From assembly GCF_019393635.1 (NCBI RefSeq), contig NC_057861.1, forward strand, positions 199,045,014-199,109,013: a stretch of DNA of 64,000 bases. Reading direction: 5' to 3'. The first letter of the stretch is position 1. Each line of letters opens with the position of its first letter. The notes beneath the pieces were generated by a model. The model was given only the letters and a program-made list of their open reading frames with translations. It had not been told where the DNA came from and searched no databases. The position numbers and the translations under genes were made by a program. This DNA comes from Dromiciops gliroides (lineage: Eukaryota > Chordata > Mammalia > Microbiotheria > Microbiotheriidae). Below are positions 56,948 through 64,000 of this stretch, in pieces.

Positions 56948-57978
56948 ATGAGGAAGAAACAAAAAAGAACTCTCACCATTGAGAGCTTCTGTGTCGACAG
57001 GGAAGAGCCAAACACAAACTCAGATGAGGACTATACTCTCAAAGTGCCTACATGTGAAGCCTCAAGAGGGAAGATGAATTGGTCTTAAGACCAAAAAGCC
57101 TTCTTGGAAGAGCTCAGAAAGGATTTTTAAAATCAATTGAGAGAGGTAGAAGAAAAAATGGAGAGAAAAATGAAAGCAACACAAGAAAATTATAAAAAAA
57201 GAATCAGCAGCTTGGAAAAGGAAACACAAAGATTGACTGAAGAAAACATTTCCTTAAAAATTCATTTGGCCAAATGGAAAAAAAGGTGCATAATCTGACT
57301 GAATAAAACAATGCCTTAAAAATTTGAATTGGACATTTGGAAGCTAAGAACTCCATGAGACACCAGGAATCAGTCAAACAGAATCAATTGAATGAAAAAA
57401 TAGAAGAAAGTGTGAAATACCTCATTGGAAATTCAACTGATCTGGAAAACAGATCCAGGAGAGACAATTTGAGAATCATTGGACTGCCTGAAAGCCATGA
57501 TCAGAAAAAGAGTCTAGACACAATATTCCAGGAAATTATCAAGGAGAACTGCCCTGATATTATAGAATCAGAGGATAAAATCATCATTGAAAGAATCCAC
57601 CAATCACCTCCTGAAAGAGACCCCAAAAGGAAAACTCCAAGGAATATTATAGCCAAATTCCAGAATTATCAGGTGAGGGAGAAAATACTCTAAGCAGCCA
57701 GAAAGAAGCAATTTAAATATCATGGAGCCACAGTCAGTATTGCTCAAGACCTGGCAGCTTCAACATTAAAGGATCACAAGGCTTGGAATATGATATTCCA
57801 AAAGGCAAAGGAGTTTGGTATGTAGCCAAGAATCCATTACCCAGCAAAACTGATCGTTCTCTTTCAAGGGAAAAGATGGACATTCAATGATATTGGGGAG
57901 TTTCAAGGTTTCCTGATGAAAAGACCAGAACTGAATAGAAAATTTGATCTTAACATACAAAACTCAAGAGAAGTTTAA
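56948..57978 (+). pseudogene. L1 ORF1 (RNA-binding protein), disrupted
   Basis: Opens with MRKKQKRTLTIESF. A charged coiled-coil region follows (57120-57290, out of frame). The RNA-recognition domain reads ENRSRRDNLRIIGLPESHD, then ERDPKRKTPRNIIAKFQNYQ. The C-terminal domain continues in frame after a stop at 57691 ('aagcagccagaaagaagcaa') and ends NSREV-stop at 57976. At least two stops or frame changes break it, so no complete ORF1 protein is made. Confidence 0.85.
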
Positions 57979-58583
57979 AAAGGTAAATGGTGGGGGGAAA
58001 GTTATTCAGTAAGGTTAAACTATTTACATTCCTACACGGGAAAATAATACTTATAACTCTTGAGAACTGTATATATGTTTGGGCAGACAGAAGGATTATA
58101 CACAAAGGGTATAAATATAAATTGTCTTTGATGTGATGATATAAAGAAAATTAAGGGGTCAAAAAGTTTATGGGGAGAAGAGGAAAGAGGAGGTGGAATG
58201 GGGTGAATTACATCATATGAAAGGATGCAAAAAACCTATTCCGATAGAGGGAAATAAGGGAGGGGTGAACATTGTTTCAACCTTACTCTCACTAGATTTG
58301 ATTCAAAGAGGGAATAACATATGCGTTCATTTGGATAAAGAATCTTGGCATATTCTTTAGGGAAGTAAAAGGGAAATGGAAAGGGGGGACTGATAGAAGG
58401 GAGGGGAGAAGCAGGGAAGAAAAGGGTAAAGAAAAGGGAGGGGGCTGATAAAAGGGAGGGCACATTGAGGGAGGCAGGGGTAAGAAAGAAAAGATTGGTC
58501 AGGAGGAATAGGGTGAAAGAAGCAGGGAAAGTACAAAGGGGGTAAATAGAACGGAGGGAAATAGACAGCTAGTAATAATAACT

Positions 58584-61275
58584 ATGAATGTGAATGGGAT
58601 GAACTCTGCCATAAAATGGAAGCTAATAGCAGAATGGATTAAAAACCAGAATCCTGCAATATGCTGTTTACAAGAAACACATTTGAAGCAGAGAGATACT
58701 CACAGAGTAAAGGTAAAAGGTTGGAGCAGAACATATTATGCTTCAGCTGAAGTCAAAAAAGCAGGGGTAGCAATCCCTATCTCACACAAAGCAAAGGCAA
58801 AAATAGATCTAATTAAAAGAGATAAGGAAGGAAACTATGTCTTGCTAAAAGGAACTATAGATAATGAAGTAATATCAATAATAAACATGTATGCGCCAAG
58901 TGGTATAGCATCCAAATTCTTAGAGGAGAAGTTAAATGAGTTACAAGAGGAAATAGATAGCAAAACTTTACTAGTGGGGGATCTGAATCTTCCCCTCTCA
59001 GAATTAGATAAATATAGCCACAAAATAAATAAGAAAGAAGTTAAAGATGTGAATAGAATGTTAGAAAAGTTAGATATGATACATGTGTGGAGAAAACTGA
59101 AGGGGGATAGAAAGGAATATACCTTTTTCTCAGCAGTACATGGCACATATTAAAAAATTGACCATGTATTAGGGCACAAAACCTTCATAGTCAAATGTAG
59201 AAAGGCAGAAATAGTAAATGCATCCTTTTCAGATCATGATGCCATACAAATTACATGTAATAAATAGCCATGGAAAGGTAGACTGAAACTTAATTAGAAA
59301 CTAAATAATCTCATTTTAAAGAATGATTGGGTCAAACAACGAATCATAGAAACAATCAAGAACTTCATCCAAGACAATGACAATAACGAGACAACATACC
59401 AAAATCTATGGGATGCAGCCAAAGCAGTGCTTAGGGGAAATTTTATATCTCTAACTGCTTACATTAATAAAAAAGAGAAAGATGAGATCAATGAATTGGG
59501 CATACAGCTTAAAAGGCTAGAAAAAGAACAAATTAAAAATCCCCAATTAAATACTAAATTAGAAATCCTGAAAGTTAAAGGAGAAATTAATAAAATTGAA
59601 AGCAAGAAAATGATAGAATTAATAAAACAAAGAGCTGGTTTTATAAAAAAAACAATGATAGATTAATTTGATTAAGAAAAAGAAAGAAGAAAACCAAATT
59701 ACCAGTATCAAAAATGAAAGAGGTGATTTCGTCACCAATGAAGTGGAAATTAAAGCAATAATTAGGAATTATTTTGCCTAACTGTATGCGTATAAATTTG
59801 ACAATCTAAATGAAATGGATAAATATTTACAAAAATACAAACTGCCTAGGTTAACTGCAGAGGAAATAAAATCCTTAAATAAACCCATATTGAAAAAAGA
59901 AATTGAACAAGCCATTAATAAACTCCCTAAGAAAAAATCTCCAGGACCAGATGGGTTTACAGGTGAATTCTACCAAACATTTAAAGAACAATTAATTCCA
60001 ATATTATACAAATTATTTGGAAAAATAGGTGGAGTTCCACCAAATTCCTTTTGTGTCACAAATACCAAAACCAGGCAGAGACAAAACAGAGAAAGAAAAT
60101 TATAAACCAATTTCTCTAATGAATATTGAAGCTAAAATCTTAAATAAGATATTAGCAAGGAGATTACAGCAAGCGATCACCAGGATAATACACTATGACT
60201 GGTGGGATTTATACCAGGAATGCAGGGCTGGTCCAACATTAGGAAAACTATTAACATAATCAACCACATTAATAAGAAAACTAACCAAAATCATATGATT
60301 ATCTCAATAGATGCAGAGAAAGCTTTTGACAAAATACAGCGCTAGAGAGCTTAGGAATAGGTGGTGCTTTTCTTAAAATAATAAGTAGTATCTACCTAAA
60401 ACCATCAACAAGCATTATATGTAATAGAGAAAAGTTAAAGGTCTTCCCAATAAGATCAGGGGTGAAACAGGGATGTCCATTATCACCCCTATTATTTAAT
60501 ATTGTACTAGAAATGTTAACTTTAGCAATCAGAGAAGAAAAAGGAATTAAAGGAATTAGAATAGGCAAGGAGGAAACAAAACTATCACTCTTTGCAGATG
60601 ATATGATGGTATACTTAGAGAATCCTAGAGAAACATTTCTAAAATATATCGAGAACTAAATCAAATTTATAAGAATCCAAGTCATTCCCCAATTGAGAAA
60701 TGGTCAAAGGATATGAACAGGCAGTTTTCTCATGAAGAAATCAAAGCTATCTATTGCCATATGAAAAAATGCTCTAAATCACTATTGATTAGAGAGCTGC
60801 AAATTAAAACAACTCTGAGGTAGAACTGTGGAGAAGCTGTGAAAAATTTGGAACACTAATGCATTGTTGGTGGAGCTATGAACTGATCCAACCATTCTGG
60901 AGATCAGTTTGGAACTATGCCCAAAGGGCTATAAAGCTGTGCATACCCTTTGACCCAGCAATACCATTATTAGGGCTTTTCCCCAAAGAGATCATAAAAA
61001 AGGGAAAAGGACCCACATGTACAAAAATATTTATAGCTGCTCTTTTCGTGGTGGCAAGGAATTGGAAATTGAGGGGTTGCCCATCAATTAGGGAATGGCT
61101 GAACAAGTTGTGGTATATGAATGTAATGGAATACTATTGTGAGGTAAGAAACAATGAGCAGGCAGATTTCAGAGAGACCTGGAAGGACTTGCATGAACTG
61201 ATGATGATTGTGATGATCAGAAACAGGAGAACACTGTACACAGTATCAGTAACATTGTGTGTTGATCAACTGTGA
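58584..61275 (+). pseudogene. L1 ORF2 (endonuclease / reverse transcriptase), internally deleted
   Basis: 58584-59153 is an open, well-preserved endonuclease domain: MNVNGMNSAIKWK, CCLQETHLK, LLVGDLNLPLSELD. The reverse transcriptase includes [33 protein letters not shown] and [16 protein letters not shown] (FADD at 60591-60602). A 22-base gap near 60343 relative to copy A and a jump near 60640-60670 remove parts. After the jump the sequence is the C-terminal region: MNRQFSHEE-like, then FDPAIPLLGLFPKEI and WNKLWYMNVMEYY-like, stop at 61273. It is not functional. Confidence 0.88.
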
Positions 61276-61681
61276 TAGACTTGACTCTTCTCAGCAATAC
61301 AATGGTCCAAGATAGTTCCAAAGGACTCATGATGGAAAATGCTCTCCAAATCCAGAAAAAAAAGGACTGTGGAATATGGAATCACATTGAACCATACTAT
61401 TTCTATTGTCTTTGTTGTTGCTGTTTTTCTTTCTCGAAGTTTTTCCTTTTTACTCTGATTCTTCTCTCATAACACATCTAATGCAGAAATACATTTATTG
61501 TGATTGTATATATAAAACCTATATCAGATTACTTGCTGTCTTGGGGAGTGGGGAGGGAGGGGAGGGAGGGAGAAAAATTTGAAACTAGAAATCTTATAAA
61601 AACAAATGTTGAAAACTATCTCTAAATGTAACTGGAAAATAATAAAATATTTATATGGAAAAAAAAAGATTTGGAAAGGGG

Positions 61682-62230
61682 AAAGGTGAGTCCAGAGCAG
61701 GCCTGGGAAAGTGGAGTAGAGTGAGTGAAGTGATAAGAGATTGCAGTGGGGTTGGAGAATACGTTTAAAGGGATTAATTAACCACAAGGAGAGATAAAAG
61801 GAGAGAAGGTAATGGTCAAATAGGGAAACTTCAAACCTATGGGACTGATGAGGTGGAACACTTATATATGATCAAGAGATTAACTATATCTGTGTCTAAC
61901 TGAGGTGGACAGAAAATGTAATTCATGGAAGTTAAGGAGGTTGATGAACTGGGAAGTGAGAGTAGTTGAGAGGACATGAGCCTGTAAAATGAAATTCCCA
62001 AGTACAAGGGCAGAAAGTTCCCAAGTATGAGGGGATAGAGTAGAGGGAGAATCTATGGGATAGGTACTGGACTCCTTGATAAGGGAAGAAGAAAGACTCA
62101 GTGACCAATAAATTGCAGCCATCAGGATCTAAGGAGGGTAATATACTAGAGGGAATGACCCTTACAAGTGAAGAAGTTGCTGCATGATGAGCAGCCTGCA
62201 ATTGTGAGAGAGTCCAAAAATGACAGAAAA
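61682..62230. repeat. Old dispersed repeat, right part
   Basis: Continuation of 56060-56361 beyond the L1: purine-rich DNA with 'agagattgcagtggggttgg' and 'cccaagtacaagggcagaaa'. Unnamed family. Open frames on the minus strand show no family features. Confidence 0.45.
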
Positions 62231-62534
62231 GAATGCCTATTCCTCAGCCAGGCCTGCTGTGTCTGGGAGCAGGAGAGAAGCTTCAGCTAGTACTAGAGGG
62301 GATTCACAGTGATTCAGTGTCTTCAAGGAAAACCAGGTTTCTTTGATTGTAATAAAATGGTGGACATGTGAGAGAAAGAAACCTAATAGGAAAGGTAGTT
62401 TCTTAACAATAGAAAGAGGGGTTCCATAGGGTGTAATAGAGAGAGTAGAGTGAGATGGGGACAGAGAAACCGTAGATTGGCCACCCAGGAAGGGAACTTC
62501 TGCCTGGCCAACCTAAGATTCTAACTCATAGCAA
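62231..62534. other. No recognisable feature
   Basis: Purine-rich unassigned DNA, possibly more of the same old repeat. Confidence 0.4.
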
Positions 62535-62790
62535 GTAGTAAAAATAATAATAGCTAATATTTATATAGTGTTTACTATGTGCCAGACATTATGTTAAGCA
62601 CTCTACAATCAGCATCTCATCTGATTCTCACAACAACCCTAAGAAGTAGGGGCTATTTTTATCACTCCCATTTTACAGATGGGGAAACTGAGGCAAGCAG
62701 CATTTAAATGACTTTCCCATGATCACCACAGCTCTAAGTGTCTGAGGCTGGATTTGAACTCCAGGCCTATCACCTTACCTAGCTGTCTCA
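62535..62790 (-). repeat. MIR/THER-type SINE, nearly full length
   Basis: 'aatatttatatagtgtttac', 'tctcatctgattctcacaac', 'cattttacagatggggaaac', 'tgaggctggatttgaactcc': complete reversed MIR/THER order. Confidence 0.82.
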
Positions 62791-63299
62791 AATGATAATG
62801 TTGATGGGATTTGGATTCTCATTCCCTGAGCAAGGAAGAAGTGGGAAGTGGAAGGACATGGTAGAGGCAATAGCAAGACAGATAGTGAGATGCCATGCCA
62901 GATAGGCCCTCCTCCTAGCACCTAGAGGTCAGATGGTTAGAGACAGCAAATGGGACAAGATAGAATGAGGCTGTAGTGCAGGGTTTGGCTCGTCAGTTGG
63001 TTGACTCATCCCTGGGCTTGGGTAGTGGTTGATTTACTCATTTTCTAATCACCAGCCCTGCCCTAGAGCCAGGTCTAAAACTGGATTACCTACCTTAGCA
63101 TACAGGGTCCTAGTGGTGAGGAGTAGGTTATACCATGGCCAACTGCAGGATGCTTTCTTTCTGTGGCTAGGTTCTGGTGATTGGTGGACATTGGCTCAGT
63201 GGTCAAGGACATAGGATGGGATAACAAATTAACAAGGCCACTTTACAGCTTATTGGGCTGTTCTTGTACCAACCTAATAGAAAAACCAGTCTTAAAGCA
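62791..63299. other. No recognisable feature
   Basis: Unassigned DNA. The short frame at 63029-63214 has no family hallmark. Confidence 0.5.
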
Positions 63300-63475
63300 A
63301 AGATTCTTTTTTTTTTTTTGTCACAGTCCTCTTTGACAGTCTGTGGATCCCTTTTCAGAGTATTTGTAAATGAATAAAATAAATACAGAGGATTACAAAG
63401 AAAACCATTTATATGGAAATACCATTATCAAAATATATTTTTATGTTCATTGATCCCAAGTTAAGAACCTTTTTC
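63300..63475 (+). mobile_element. Small hAT-like DNA transposon relic (copy 4)
   Basis: 'ttttgtcacagtcctctttg', 'acagtctgtggatccctttt', 'ggattacaaagaaaaccatt' and end 'cccaagttaagaacctttt', colinear with the copy at 43168. Confidence 0.65.
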
Positions 63476-64000
63476 CTAAAGCAATGGGACATCAGACTAG
63501 TAAATGTTAATGGAAAACAAGAGATGATGAAAGGTTCAGACCAAAAATTCACTCTAAAACCCAGATGAGGCATCCCAAGGGGAAACCTCGGATGTCAAGA
63601 GGGTACATTCTCATAAGGTGCATGAAGGGGAAGAGTAGGAGATGCAGGAGACAAATTGCTTGCATTTCAGATTTGCCTGGACTTATCATAGAGTCCCCAC
63701 ACTTGTTAAAGGTGGGAGTACTCCCCACTGGGTTGTATGGTAAATTTTATAGGCTCAACATTTAAAATAGTCTCCTGAGGCTCAGAATTAGAATCTGGAT
63801 TAGCAGAGAAAGTGCCCATATCCAGTAGCCACTACCTATCATGAATATATGCAAGTAGCAGGTCAATAGTCACACAGGATGGAGCTGATTAAATATGACT
63901 CCTTGAAGACTGACATAAGTATACGGTCAACCCTTTAGATCAGCTCTTTCAGATCATTTTCTCTCACTTCTACCTCTAAAAGAAATGTTTTAAAAGCCAC
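63476..64000. other. No recognisable feature
   Basis: Right edge of the window. No gene or repeat that I can support. Confidence 0.5.

Larger units (their letters stand above)
56362..61665 (+). mobile_element. L1 copy B: complete ends, internal ORF2 deletion, 16-bp duplication
   Basis: Starts 'gagggacagagccaagattg' and ends with a typical 3' UTR ('gggagtggggagggagggga', 'aaataataaaatatttatat') and A-tail. Flanked by aagatttggaaagggg at 56346-56361 and 61666-61681. It contains a 5' UTR, ORF1 (56948-57978) and ORF2 (58584-61275), but lacks a large part of ORF2. At 5.3 kb it is shorter than a full marsupial L1, which I recall as 6-7 kb. Confidence 0.93.

Noticed and set aside
56557..56962. Minus-strand open frames with leader-like hydrophobic starts (for example LPWACFLCLLLVRAG)
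   Set aside because: They are antisense to the 5' UTR of L1 copy B, which is GC-rich and gives spurious frames.
1..64000. CRISPR array, bacterial defence island or operon-like system
   Set aside because: The window is vertebrate nuclear DNA; the direct repeats are SINEs, LTRs and microsatellites without spacer structure.

Overview
This is nuclear DNA from a marsupial mammal. Two things show it. One recognisable mammalian gene, PTGR3 (also called ZADH2), is present with a typical vertebrate exon/intron structure. The rest is crowded with repeats typical of marsupials: a tRNA-derived CORE-SINE whose short form runs from 'cagctaggtggcgcagtgg' to a 'cttaacccccattgcc' end plus an A-rich tail, L1 copies with matching 3' ends, an RTE-type LINE, MIR/THER and L2 relics, and an endogenous retrovirus. 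I cannot name the species from sequence alone.

Layout. Positions 1 to about 17.65 kb are almost free of interspersed repeats and hold the gene. PTGR3 runs left to right: coding exon 1 at 3481-3863, one 7.8 kb phase-2 intron, and coding exon 2 at 11700-12624. Together they encode an uninterrupted 435-residue reading frame ending in the peroxisomal signal SKL. A long AU-rich 3' UTR may reach the poly(A) signal at 17026. In other mammals PTGR3 lies head-to-head with the developmental regulator TSHZ1. Positions 1-2900 are therefore the likely shared promoter side and TSHZ1 5' region, although no TSHZ1 coding sequence is visible.

From 17.65 kb to the end I find no host coding gene. The interval is a layered record of retrotransposition. 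It includes about 18 young SINEs, many with clear target-site duplications, and a 3.7 kb endogenous retrovirus (25744-29428) with paired LTRs and a 4-bp target duplication but no recognisable gag, pol or env. It also includes an RTE LINE on the minus strand (about 33.8-37.2 kb), an ancient CR1/L3 LINE on the minus strand (38.5-39.8 kb), and a minus-strand L1 3' half (39.8-41.6 kb). Two L1s begin at the normal 5' end but are internally damaged (51.8-55.6 kb and 56.4-61.7 kb). L2, MIR/THER and small hAT-like DNA transposon relics lie between them. A repeat-poor stretch at 44.7-47.1 kb and the 3' flank of PTGR3 are the best places to look for conserved regulatory DNA.

How the parts relate. PTGR3 is the only functional protein gene I can support. 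The SINEs carry no protein and were probably moved by L1 machinery: several duplications begin at TTTT/AAAA-like nicks that suit the L1 endonuclease. I found no CRISPR array, tRNA or rRNA gene and no undescribed multi-gene system. All repeat family names are from recognition of consensus-like sequence, not from a database search.
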